Positions 54,116-64,000 of a stretch of DNA of 64,000 bases are shown here, piece after piece; the stretch's first letter is position 1, and each line of letters opens with the position of its first letter. The notes under the pieces are model-generated. The model had not been told where the DNA came from. It saw only the letters and a program-made list of their open reading frames with translations, and ran no database searches. The translations under genes were made by a program, and so were the position numbers. Origin of the DNA: Onchidella celtica (Eukaryota > Mollusca > Gastropoda > Systellommatophora > Onchidiidae); assembly GCA_963931925.1 (NCBI GenBank), contig OZ007570.1:64039370-64103369 (forward strand), in the 5' to 3' direction.

Positions 54116-55521
54116 ATATGGCAGGTTTCACAAAATTGGACATTAGGATTTCTAATTTTTTAGAAATATTCTTCATCAAGATTTCCCATGTATGATACAT
54201 CAAATTAAAGCTTGGGATGTCAGGAATACAGTTTAGCAATCTAAATAGATAGCAAGCTTCTGGTATGAAAGATATTCAAACTTAAAGATTGTCTGCTCGA
54301 AGGCACCAAAATTCAGCTCTTCAAGTACCAATCTTTTGAATATGTGACCGCCTAATTCTACAATATTTAAATATTCACTCCACAGCAGCAAGTTCTGGTA
54401 CAAAAAACATTTACATAAACATGTGTTTAAAATTAATGCCTAGAGAAAAAGATTATAGACAGACAAATGCTTGCTGAATGTGGCAATAGGAAAATGAAAT
54501 CAAATGTGGGGAGTTATGCCCCTTATTAATTCCGTACCCTGATATGCACTTAATATGTCCTTAAATAATAAAAGTATTTGAGTAAAGAATTATAACAAAA
54601 ACTGCTACTTTGGACCTTGATTATGACCACACTGACGCTAAGGAAACCATTGAGCCAATAGTTCCTCCTTTTTATCATCCAGTGACAGTTTGACAGACAA
54701 TTTAAACCCTTTGATGAAAATCCACCTCTAACATCACTCCGCTAACATATCTAGACTGACAAACATCAAACATCCATCCTTCCTTTCCCTATGAATAGAA
54801 ATCAATGTCTGTAACATATTTAAAAACTGTGATGAACTACGGATGTGCACATGCCTGATGGAGGCTCCAGGTGACCTACGTGACAAATAAACAATTTTTG
54901 AAGTGTGGCAGCTAACATGATTTTTCCTAGACCAACACGAAGCTGTTAACGATAAAAAAAAAAATTTTTTTCACAATTTTTTTTTTTTAAACATTTTTTA
55001 TGTAGTGAAATATTGTATTAACAGTCAGTTTCAAAGAAAGAATTTTAAAAAATAAATGCAAATGGCACAATTTGTGGGATGATAACAATGGCGTGAAATC
55101 TGGACAAACAAGATCTGTGATTTATCGGATATTTCCGAGGTTGGTTTGCACCACTAATTTCACAATCTGGATGGCTATTTTGGTTTGAATATCACCTCTA
55201 GCACATCATGCAAACACAGATGTTTTAGAGTCATTGTTAATTTAGCACAAATACCACACACACAGTGATTTAAACATACTTCTGCAAATTAAGAAATCGT
55301 GTCAGTCTATAAACATATGTTATCACCCCAAAACTTCTTAACAGTAATAACAGTAGCTTCAAATAAAAACCAAAGACAATAAAATTATGTTTTTTATATC
55401 TTTTATGCATTTCAAACACACCAAAATCAAAACTTTCACAAGAGGCATGGAAAAACAAAAAATATATGATGTGTAAGTTCTGAGTTATCTCAAGTGTCCC
55501 AATTTGTGAAACCTGCCATAT
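54116..55521. repeat. 27-bp inverted pair 1.4 kb apart
   Basis: The sequence atatggcaggtttcacaaa-ttgg-aca at 54,116-54,142 recurs inverted at 55,495-55,521 with one or two differences. The DNA between is AT-rich and non-coding, with long A/T runs near 54,955-54,995. It could be the ends of an old DNA transposon, but no target duplication was found. Confidence 0.4.
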
Positions 55522-56172
55522 CTCAAAATGTGAAATTTGACCCATGTGACTGGTTTTCATAGAGCACCACACATATATTGTAATGATCAGTACAGAAAAA
55601 AATCTGTAATTTTCAACCTTCATTGTTTGCCACCTCTGATCACTGCCTGATTCCCCCCCCCCCCCCAAACTTTCAAAAAAAGCTACCCTCTCTCTCCCCC
55701 TCTCCCACAGCTCCCTCTCTCTCACATACATACATCCATGTCACCTATAAACAGTGAGAAAGAGCAAGGGGGGAGGGGGGGGGGGACACCTACCATGGTG
55801 ATTTTCTTTTCTTTTCTTCTTTTTCTTTGCTCACAACAGCTTAAATGTATTAATATCAAAACCCCACAGTGTAAAATCAAATATAAAAATGCATATTAGT
55901 TACATAGCCTAATACAGTCAGTAGAACTAGAACTCAGAAGGCGATACATTGTAATTTGTACTTTTTTTTTTTTCCCCTTGTCTATCCTTTTTTCTTTAAA
56001 TTGAACAACATTTTATTATAAATATAACACAATCCATTCAGCATCAGATCAGATAAAACTTCCTTTTTCTTATACTTTTCACTCACAAACTTTTACTACT
56101 GCTGACTGTAAGAGGCTTAAGTGAGACTGAATACTGTAAGATTTCCTTCTTTTTGTTGGTCAAGCTGACATC

Positions 56173-56218
<46 letters not shown>

Positions 56219-56715
56219 GGGGCACAGAGAGAGAGAGAGTGTGTGTATGGGTGTGTGTGTGTGGGTGGGGGGAGAGAGATTAATCAGCAATTTCATATAA
56301 TGCACAACAGATGTCTCATTCTCCCATTAATTAATGCACTGCATGATATTGTCACTGCTCTACAATAATTGATATTAAACAGCAGAGTTCTGCGAAAAGG
56401 CAACTGACAGTCCATTGCATTCCTGAGCATGAGGGCTATGAGATAATACATTGTATTAAAGAAATAAAAATGCACCAATAGGAAAATGTAATTATAATCC
56501 AATGGGATAAAAATGGTGTAGGTCACTAAATGACAGGAAAAGAAACAGGTTTTTCTTAACATCTAGAAAGTGTCAAAAATGACATATAATGCCACTTGCT
56601 TAGAGCAGTGATGATATCTTCTTTCTCTCAACCCTTCCATTCCACCCCAAACAGTCCTCAAATAAATCTTTTCATCTTCAGCCATAACTTAATTTCCTTC
56701 CTCATACAAAACACA
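55522..56715. repeat. Low-complexity block: C-run, G-run and (GA)n microsatellite
   Basis: A C-run at about 55,653-55,666, a CT-rich stretch at about 55,685-55,725, a G-run near 55,770-55,785 and a (GA)n/(GT)n microsatellite at about 56,176-56,280. No gene is visible. Confidence 0.7.
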
Positions 56716-59700
56716 CGCCCGTGCAGATGCGGGGCCCTCTTGCAGAAGAGGGACAGCAAAGAATACATCTGACGTGATACTGCGTGTCGTAAGAGGCGAC
56801 TAAAGGTGCAAAGGTCCTGGTCTCCCGAGAAGAGCCAGTTGGCGGTGGGCCAACTACCCACCCTGTAAAAATAAACCAGTTACAGAAACACAAGCAAATA
56901 CTTTAAATCAGTCTTTTATCTTGGGAGAAGGGGGAGCATCTGCACCTGTAGATTCAATGAAGGACAATGGACAAAGCCGAAAGGACTCCACTGGCCTGAC
57001 TGCTCCTTCATCAAACAAGTCACTCCGGATTGCGTCGTGGAATGTCCGCTCCATGTATGAAGCAGGAAAGAGTGCCCAGGTTACAATGGAGATGAGGCGA
57101 TACAGACTGCACATACTTGGAGTTAGCGAGACCCGCTGGATACAGTCCGGACTGAAACAACTTAATTCTGGGGAAAAGATTTTGTATTCTGGAAGGGAGG
57201 ACAAAAAGCATACAGAAGGAGTAGCGATCATCTTGAGCAAGCACGCCCAGAGGTCACTGAGGGGATGGGAACCCTACGGAAGGAGAATTATATTGGCATC
57301 ATTTACTACAAAGAACAAGAACATCAGCATGAACATTGTGCAGATATACGCCCCAACAAATGAAGCAACCGATGAGGACAAGGACGATTTCTACAACCAG
57401 CTTCAAGAAATAGTTGACACATTGCCAAGAAAAGATGTGAACATTATAATGGGAGACGCCAATGCCAAGATAGGACAGGACAATACAGGGTATGAGGACA
57501 TGGGGGTGCAATGGTTTGGGACAAATGAATGAGAATGGAGAGCGGTTTGCAAGTTTCTGCGCATTTAACAGCTATGTGATTGGAGGTTCAGTATTCCCAC
57601 ACAAGAGGATCCATAAGGCCACTTGGATTTCACCGGATGGAGTAACTGAAAACCAGATTGACCACTTTTGCATCACCCGACGATTCAGACGCTCACTGGA
57701 GGATGTCATAGTACAGAGAGGAGCTGATGTTGGATCTGACCATCACATGCTGCTGGCAAGACTCAAACTCCGCCTCAAGAAACAAGGTACCAGAGCAGGA
57801 ACAAAGAGGAGAAAGTTTCAAGTGAGCCTTCTGGATGGGGACAAGAAGGAAGAGTTCCAGCTGACACTGAGGAATAGATTCAAACCCCTTGTTGACCTCG
57901 AAGAGACAGTAGATTTGGAGACTCACTGGGCTAAGGTAAAAGGAGTATTTACATCGACATGCCAGGATGTTCTTGGGGAAAAGAAAGTGGAACACAAGGA
58001 ATGGATCAGTCAAAAATCACTGGACTTGATAAGGATAAGAAGAGACCTAAAAGAACAGGTAAATGCAAGTCGTACAAGAAGCTCAAGAGTTGGTAACCAG
58101 GAAGAGTACCGAGCATCAGCTAAAGAGGTCAAAAAATCAATTAAAAAAGACAAAGAGGAGTTCATAGGAATGTTAGCAGAGAAGGCAGCAACAGGAGGAC
58201 ACATGAGGATCCTCTACCAGACTACAAAGACTCTTGCTGGAAAATATGGAAAACCTGAAGTTCCTGTCAAGGATTACAACAGGAAGGCTATTTTTGGAAA
58301 GGAAGCTCAGGCAAAAAGATGGATAGAACATTTTAACAGCCTCTTGAACAGACCTCCACCAAGCAACCCACCCGACATTCTACCCGCAAGAAATGATTTA
58401 CCGATCAGTTGCGACCCTCCGACTAAAGCAGAGATTAATGATGCCATAAAGCAGTTAAATCGAGGCAAGGCAGCTGGACCAGATCAGATCCCACCAGAGG
58501 CGCTGAAGGCAGATTCTGCTGGGGCTGCAGAGGGTCTGCACTCGCTATTCTCGAGGATTTGGATCGGAGGCAAGTTTCCAAAGGACTGGAAGGAAGGACA
58601 CCTCGTGAAGCTTCCAAAAAAAGGGGACCTCAGCAATTGTAGTAACTACAGAGGAATCACACTTCTCTCCATCCCAGGAAAGGTTTTCAACCGGATTATT
58701 CTCAAGCGAATACAGAATGCAACAGACCAAAAACTTCGTGAGGAGCAAGCTGGTTTCAGGAGTAATCGATCAACCACCGACCAGATCGCCACGCTGAGAA
58801 TCATAGTCGAGCAGTCGCTAGAGTGGAACTCCCAACTGATAGTGAACTTCCTTGACTACGAGAAGGCCTTTGATAGCATCGATAGAGAAACACTGTGGAG
58901 AATATTGAGACATTATGGAATCCCAGAGAAGATGGTGAACCTTATCAAGAGCATGTACGAGGGGACAAGTTGCAGAGTCGTACACGATGGCGAGCTTACT
59001 GACAGCTTTGATATCAAGACTGGTGTTAGGCAGGGTTGTTTGCTGTCCCCATTTCTGTTTGTCCTGGTGATTGATTGGCTTATGAAAGAAACCACCAGTG
59101 GAGGAAGAAATGGCATACAATGGACCCCATGGACACAGCTGGACGATCTAGATTTTGCAGATGACTTGGCACTATTGTCGCACACACACGACCAGATGCA
59201 AGCAAAGACTACAGCTCTAAACAAAATTTCAGAATCTATTGGATTGAGGATACACCCTGCGAAGTCGAAGGTCCTAAAAATTGTTGCACCCCCAAGCGCA
59301 CAAGTCAGAGTAGGAGATCAACCACTGGAAGATGTAGAGTCCTTCTGCTATCTTGGTAGTATCATTGACAATAAGGGAGGAACAGAGGCAGAAGTCAAAG
59401 CACGAATTGGAAAGGCACAGGCAGCTTTTACGTCCTTAAGCAAGATTTGGAGAACCAAGGATATATCTCTAAAAACAAAGCTGAGGATATTCAACTCGAA
59501 TGTGAAGTCAGTCCTGTTGTATGGATGTGAGACTTGGAATGCATCCCAGGCCTGCATAAAGAGAATCCAAGTTTTCATCAACAGATGTTTGAGGAAGCTA
59601 CTTAAGATCAGATGGACAGACAAGGTCAGCAATGAAATTGTATGGAAAAGAACAAGACAGAGCCCAGTCAGAGAGGAAATTGGTAGGAGGCGATGGAGAT

Positions 59701-59944
59701 GGATCGGCCACACTCTCAGGAGGCCAGGAAACAGCATCACGAAGAAGGTATTGGATTGGAATCCCCAGGGCAAGAGATCAAGAGGAAGGCCGCGCGGAAC
59801 GTGGAGAAGAGCCAGAGAAAATGATGTGCAACAAAGCGGAAAGACTTGGAATAATGTAAAGAGACTGGCCCATGATAGAGAGGGATGGAAAGTGTTTGTT
59901 GGTGGCCTATACCCTGATCCAGGGTGAGAAAGGCAATGATGATG
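56716..59944 (+). mobile_element. RTE-like LINE, copy B
   Basis: This is the same family as copy A and almost identical to it. It is flanked by the 12-bp target duplication atacaaaacaca (56,704-56,715 and 59,945-59,956). It extends 28 bp further 5' than copy A (cgcccgtgcagatgcggggc...), so it is the longer of the two. It has the same leader, the same ORF and a (GAT)n tail. Both copies lie on the plus strand about 42 kb apart in independent target sites, so this is retrotransposition and not segmental duplication. Confidence 0.92.
56921..59927 (+). pseudogene. RTE ORF, copy B, frameshifted
   Basis: The endonuclease start is open from 56,921 to 57,532 and the rest from 57,492 to 59,927. A net 2-bp loss near 57,500 (gaggacatggggg against gaggacattatgggg in copy A) shifts the frame inside the endonuclease. 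A 9-bp in-frame loss near 58,180 removes three residues from an AEK repeat. All RT motifs, including FADD and GVRQGCLLSP, are intact. The copy is probably inactive. Confidence 0.9.
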
Positions 59945-60303
59945 ATACAAAACACATGGTCCCCTCTCAATATGCTGTGCAGTATAAGACAAAAATACTG
60001 CTCCTTTTTAAAAAGCCTTGTCCAGAACAAGGCCCCTATAGTTTAGAGGTGGCCTCTTGCCTGCGACCTGAAAGCATGCGTGGCCACTTTTCTCCCAGAG
60101 CAACCCAGTATCTCCTGTTCATTTACTTGTTTACTCCCACTGCTTTTTTAGTTGTTTTTTTTATTACACTAGTTTCACTTGTTCATCCATCCTGCCACCC
60201 CTACTATATTGGTACTGTCCATCAGCCATGCCAAAATGATATTGACCTCCAGCCATGCCGGGGGTGTGCACTGCACGGATGAGTTCACACAAAGTGGGTT
60301 GAA

Positions 60304-60945
60304 GGATAAAGCTGTATGTGTGAAACATCGCAAATGCTTCAGAAATTGGGTCGTGCTGATAAACACTTTTGCTGGCAGTGTATTTGGCTAAATTAAGCTA
60401 TTGGGATTTTCCGTTATGTTCTGTAAATTAGGGTGCAGCCACTTTTAATTTCTAAAAGCTGACCCGAGAAAGCTTTTTGTTTTTTGCAAGGTAATTTGAC
60501 ACAAGAAACGACTGTCACTGAGTGAAGGGTAAGTCAACTTTCTTACAAAGTTGTCAGTATAATGTCAATTTTTTTAAGACTAATGAACCACTGGATCTGG
60601 AGAACCAATTGCCAATGATGAGGGATGAGGGTTAAAGCTGTATGTGTGAAACAACGCAAATGCTTCAGAAATTGGATCGTGATGAAAAACACTTTTGCTG
60701 ACAGTGTATTGGCTGACATCCAAGCAAAGCTAAATTAAGCCATTTCCATTATGTGCTGTAAATTAGGGTGCAGCCATTTTCAGTTTCTAAAAGCCGATCC
60801 GAGAAAGCTTAAACTTGGTTTTTTGCAAGGTAATTTGACACAAACGATGGTCACTGAGTGAAGGGTAAGTCAACTTTCTTACAAAGTTGTCAGTATAATG
60901 TCAATTTTTTTAAGACCAATGGACCACTGGATCTTGAGAACCAAG
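60304..60945 (+). repeat. Direct tandem duplication, unit about 325 bp, two copies
   Basis: The unit starting aaagctgtatgtgtgaaac and ending ccactggatct-gagaaccaa occurs at about 60,304-60,605 and 60,630-60,945. Shared blocks include caaatgcttcagaaattgg, gtaaattagggtgcagcca and ggtaagtcaactttcttac. Small indels separate the copies. Non-coding. Confidence 0.85.
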
Positions 60946-61059
60946 TAACAAACATGGCAGTGCCTGAAATGTAATTTGAAGCTTTTCAATTTCACACACT
61001 TTGAATAACTATAAAAAAAATGAACCCTGATAAGTGATATTATTTCACTGTGCTAGATG

Positions 61060-61110
61060 ATCTAGATCTAGGTTTAGCTAGATCTAGATCTATCTAGACT
61101 AGATCTAGAT
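61060..61110. repeat. AGATCT palindromic repeat cluster
   Basis: Clustered TAGATCTAGATC units, matching the field at 5,510-6,470. A further cluster lies at 62,090-62,125. Confidence 0.8.
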
Positions 61111-61459
61111 ATATAATATGCCATTTGATTGTGAGCATCTCACTCAAGAATTGAAATGGCTGCCCTTATCTGCCAACATCATCCATTTATCGGCGCAAAT
61201 TGCCCAGGTTTATCCGTTATCGGTGGATACTTCAGTTTATCCTGTAACACTATTGGGAGATCTTGGGCCGCCAACAGTATCAGCGGATAAAGCTCGGGTT
61301 TATCCGCAGGTATTGGTGTTGACTATTGACCACAAAAAAACAAACGAGCAAATTTAAGCAAACTGGATTTATTCCTAATTTTTTGGATGGAAAAAAAAAT
61401 CACCAAACACTGAAATAGATTGATTAGGCCTACTGAAAGACTTTTTATAAGAAAAGAAG

Positions 61460-61700
61460 TAAAAAACCTGCCCTGCTAAGAATCGAACGACTGTCCTCTC
61501 ATTGACACTAATGACAGTTGAAGATACAAAAAAAAAACCAAAAAAAACTGGATTTATTCCGTTAATGTTCTTGGATTTCAAAAAAAAAATGCTTGATTCC
61601 TAATAAACACTTATCAAAAAAAAAAACACCTGCCCTGCTGAGATCAGTGTAGACCACCTCCTCCTGAGTTGCTAACCACTACGCTACTGAGGACCTTGAG
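61460..61700 (-). repeat. tRNA-like (SINE-head) relics, two partial copies
   Basis: Both begin, on the plus strand, with cctgccctgct-aga. Read on the minus strand, one contains a B-box-like GTTCGATTC (about 61,480-61,495) and the other an A-box-like TAGCGTAGTGGTTAGCA (about 61,665-61,690). Neither folds into a complete tRNA by eye. They look like decayed tRNA-derived SINEs separated by A-rich tails. Confidence 0.4.
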
Positions 61701-62679
61701 TAATTGTGAAGGAATTCTTACTAAATAAGTTGAAGCATGACCAAACCAAGAAACTCATATCTACGGATTAGACCTGAATCTTCATATAAATGTATCCATT
61801 TAATCAATAAAATTCCATATTTATTCAGAAAAGACACTTCAAAAGTCTCTCCAATTTCAATATCGTTTTCAGTTTTCAAAACTTGCCCAATACGAACGTT
61901 GATCGTGTCGGGATGAACGGAACAAGGGAAGAAGACGGAGAAAGGGTTCGAATCAGGGGAGATGACTCGCAAATACAGAATTTATGTTGGCGGATTTTAA
62001 AAAATCCTAGGGGGAAATTTTATCCGACAGTGTATTATCGGCGGATAAACACTTCGAATTGAAATTGTACTAGTGTAGACGATACTAATGTAGATGTAGA
62101 TCTAAATCTAGATCTAGATCTACTACAGATAGATGTAGATAAGATGGAGCCTGGTGTTGATTTAAGATATTTGATAGGACACTAAGGTTAGGATTAATGT
62201 GGATAGTTTGACAAGGTAAGGGCAGTTACTGCAAGTTCAACCAAAACAAAAAAGGGTCGGCATTTTCTAATTGGGCCACACAGCACAGCTTCTGGAGGAC
62301 TGCCATCAAATTATCTTCAAATAAACATATGAAAACATTGTTACCAGATCTGTCAAGACAGTAGCTATGATGGTGTCTCTTTGGTTAGCAACTGTTCTGT
62401 TCTAATGTCTTCAAATTGTGCCAAGATTTCTTTTCCTGCGGGTTTATCACAAACCACCGGAAGTAGTTGACCTGTCGTGGAAAGCGTGGGCCCTGGGACT
62501 GGATATTTCCTATTCACACCTATTCACACCACTGAGTGTTGCCGGTGAGGATTTTCAAAAATCCCAAGAATCCCCCATGAAAAATCCCAAGATTTTTTTT
62601 TCCAACCCAAAACATATGTTTAAAATGTTTCAATTTCACAATATATTGAAGATTAGCTCATAGACCATGCTGTGTTAGG

Positions 62680-62870
62680 GTAGCCACACAAAGGCCACCG
62701 AATTCGGTCACCGAGCCACTAGGCGCTTTAGGTGAGAAGAATTGCACTATATAATTTCAACAACTGCACACAGAGCCCACCTAGATTCGGTCCGTTTATA
62801 TAGTGCAATTCTTCTCACCTAAAGCGCCTAGTGGCTCGGTGACCGAATTCGGTGGCCTTTGTGTGGCTAC
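62680..62870. repeat. Perfect 74-bp-arm inverted repeat (hairpin element)
   Basis: The left arm (62,680-62,753, gtagccacacaaaggccacc ... gcactatata) and right arm (62,797-62,870) are exact reverse complements around a 43-bp loop. Each arm itself contains the palindrome accgaattcggt. Five more flanking bases extend the match with one mismatch (ttagg/ttaga). No ORF. The perfect arms suggest a young foldback or MITE-like element, or maintenance by gene conversion. Confidence 0.92.
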
Positions 62871-64000
62871 TCTAAAAGATCCTCACATAGGCCTACAGGC
62901 AATCTCAAAATGTCCCTCAATTTACCTTTTAAGTCACACCGTCATTTCATTTAGCCTAAGGGGAAAATTGTCGGTGCTTGGGATAAGATGTCTCGAAATT
63001 GTTTTCAATGTTTTCTATTGATCTTTCTTTTTAAATAGATAAATAACAACAAAGGCGCCAAAAAATGCCACGATCGCTGAAAAAATGACAAGATCGCTGA
63101 AAAAATGACAAGATTCCAAGGTAACCCCTAAAATCCCAAGATCTTGGGGAAAATCCCAAGGACCAGCAACGTTGATTCACATAACCACGCACTCATTCTA
63201 TTGGCTCGGCCCCGATGGACTATCAATATTAGACAAAATAATCACTGACATCTACGAATAAGTAAATCGTTCGCTAACTTCTGCATGGACTGATCTCTTT
63301 TGTCCTGGGGATCTAAGATAGGCTATTATGACCCGACATGACAGCATATCAACACTGAAAGTTAGTGAAAATAATCAAGAACTACACTGCTGTAGCAAAT
63401 ACAAAAATGGGGCCTAATCTGCGAATGAAGAAATCAAAACTGAAAATGCTACAGGTGGATGAATACAAATGCAGACAACTCCACATAAGTCGACGTTGCT
63501 TAAGTTGATTTTCATCAATGTCGACTTTTCGTAGTCCCGTCCCCAACACCTTTTTAGTCCAAAGAGACTGTTTAAGTCGACATCTTGTTGAGCGACACTG
63601 CCTCTTTACTCGATGTTCTTTTTTTTTTCTTTTTGGGCGGCCCGGGCTTGACAACGCACGTGAAAATACAACTGCATAACTCGGTGTTCCAGTCGCATAC
63701 ACAGCGCGCTGTCGCCCGACTGTCTAAACGCACTTAACATGCATATTTCCCCTGGTACCCTACGTCGGTCCAACACAGTGTGACCCCTATGCTTTTCCTT
63801 CTAACTTGCTTTGTCTGACCGCCGGGTGTTGTTGGCTTAGGGAAAAATATCGCTGGTGGGTGACATCATGTGCCATGCCTATCTCTCCCAATATCTGACT
63901 GACTGTCGGGGGCCAACGGCACCAGGCTGAGGCCCCCGAGAAACCAAAGGACCTCAACCCTGTCTGACTTGAGGCGTGATCAATTGCGCGGGCAGCTTGC
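62871..64000. other. No gene recognised
   Basis: Contains short repeats of aatgacaagatcgctgaaaa (about 63,070-63,110) and the motif aaatcccaag, also present at 62,555-62,590. A block with recurring AAGTCGAC (about 63,485-63,600) resembles subterminal sequence of pogo/Tigger-like DNA transposons, but I could not define ends. Confidence 0.35.

Noticed and set aside
55270-55731. 153-codon minus-strand frame
   Set aside because: AT-rich, includes the translation of a poly-C/G tract, and has no protein-like motif.
61946-61962. GGGTTCGAATC, a tRNA B-box-like sequence
   Set aside because: No A box, acceptor stem or cloverleaf can be drawn at the right distance.
62532-63171. A larger inverted-repeat element around the 74-bp hairpin, suggested by GTTGCYGGT at both sides
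   Set aside because: Only about nine bases and scattered aatcccaag motifs match; this is too weak to define ends.

Overview
The window looks like invertebrate animal DNA, most likely from a mollusc and probably a gastropod. It is AT-rich and intron-rich, with small exons split by GT-AG introns, many LINE and MITE-type repeats, and SINE tails ending in the GCGCTATATAAA + (ATT)n motif. There is also a transposon resembling N-RAG-TP, which was first described from the sea slug Aplysia. The species assignment is inference. No operons, CRISPR arrays or rRNA genes were seen, and no LTR retrovirus, Polinton or other virus-derived element was recognised.

Two host genes are clear, and they converge tail to tail. 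EEF1AKMT1 (eEF1A lysine methyltransferase) lies on the + strand at 8,004-13,376. It has four coding exons whose phases join exactly, giving a 213-aa protein. A large inhibitor-of-apoptosis gene (IAP: BIR-BIR-UBA-RING) lies on the - strand at 51,909-30,264. Its six coding exons join in frame to a predicted 1,112-aa protein, about 560 residues of which precede the first BIR and match nothing I recognise. Two further, less certain genes carry a similar short SH3/chromo-like C-terminal domain: three 3' exons at 7,271-6,631 (-), divergent from EEF1AKMT1, and a nested gene at 38,200-36,666 (-) inside an IAP intron. A THAP-like fragment lies at 14,209-14,346, and an unidentified 118-codon open frame at 2,183-2,539.

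The rest is largely mobile DNA. Two nearly identical RTE-like LINEs (14,651-17,865 with an open 1,005-codon frame, and 56,716-59,944 with a frameshift) are each flanked by a perfect 12-bp target duplication, so the family moved recently. A different RTE (31,283-32,944) and a zinc-finger LINE (52,649-54,011) are 5'-truncated, each with its own target duplication. Older LINE 3' ends lie at 3,570-3,900 and 20,480-20,880. DNA transposons include a piggyBac-type non-autonomous element (34,295-35,397), hAT-like MITEs, one interrupted by another element (25,756-26,514), and a MITE family with copies in and beside EEF1AKMT1.

The most interesting object is the 2,005-bp element at 42,008-44,012 in the largest IAP intron. 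It encodes a protein resembling the N-terminal, non-catalytic part of RAG1. Its ends consist of a CAC-initiated heptamer, a spacer of 21 bp on one side and 11 bp on the other, and a shared 16-bp block, an asymmetry like the 23/12 layout of V(D)J recombination signals. Also notable are a perfect 74-bp-arm hairpin (62,680-62,870), a 2.4-kb imperfect inverted repeat (38,990-41,350) and fields of the self-complementary AGATCTAGATCT motif.
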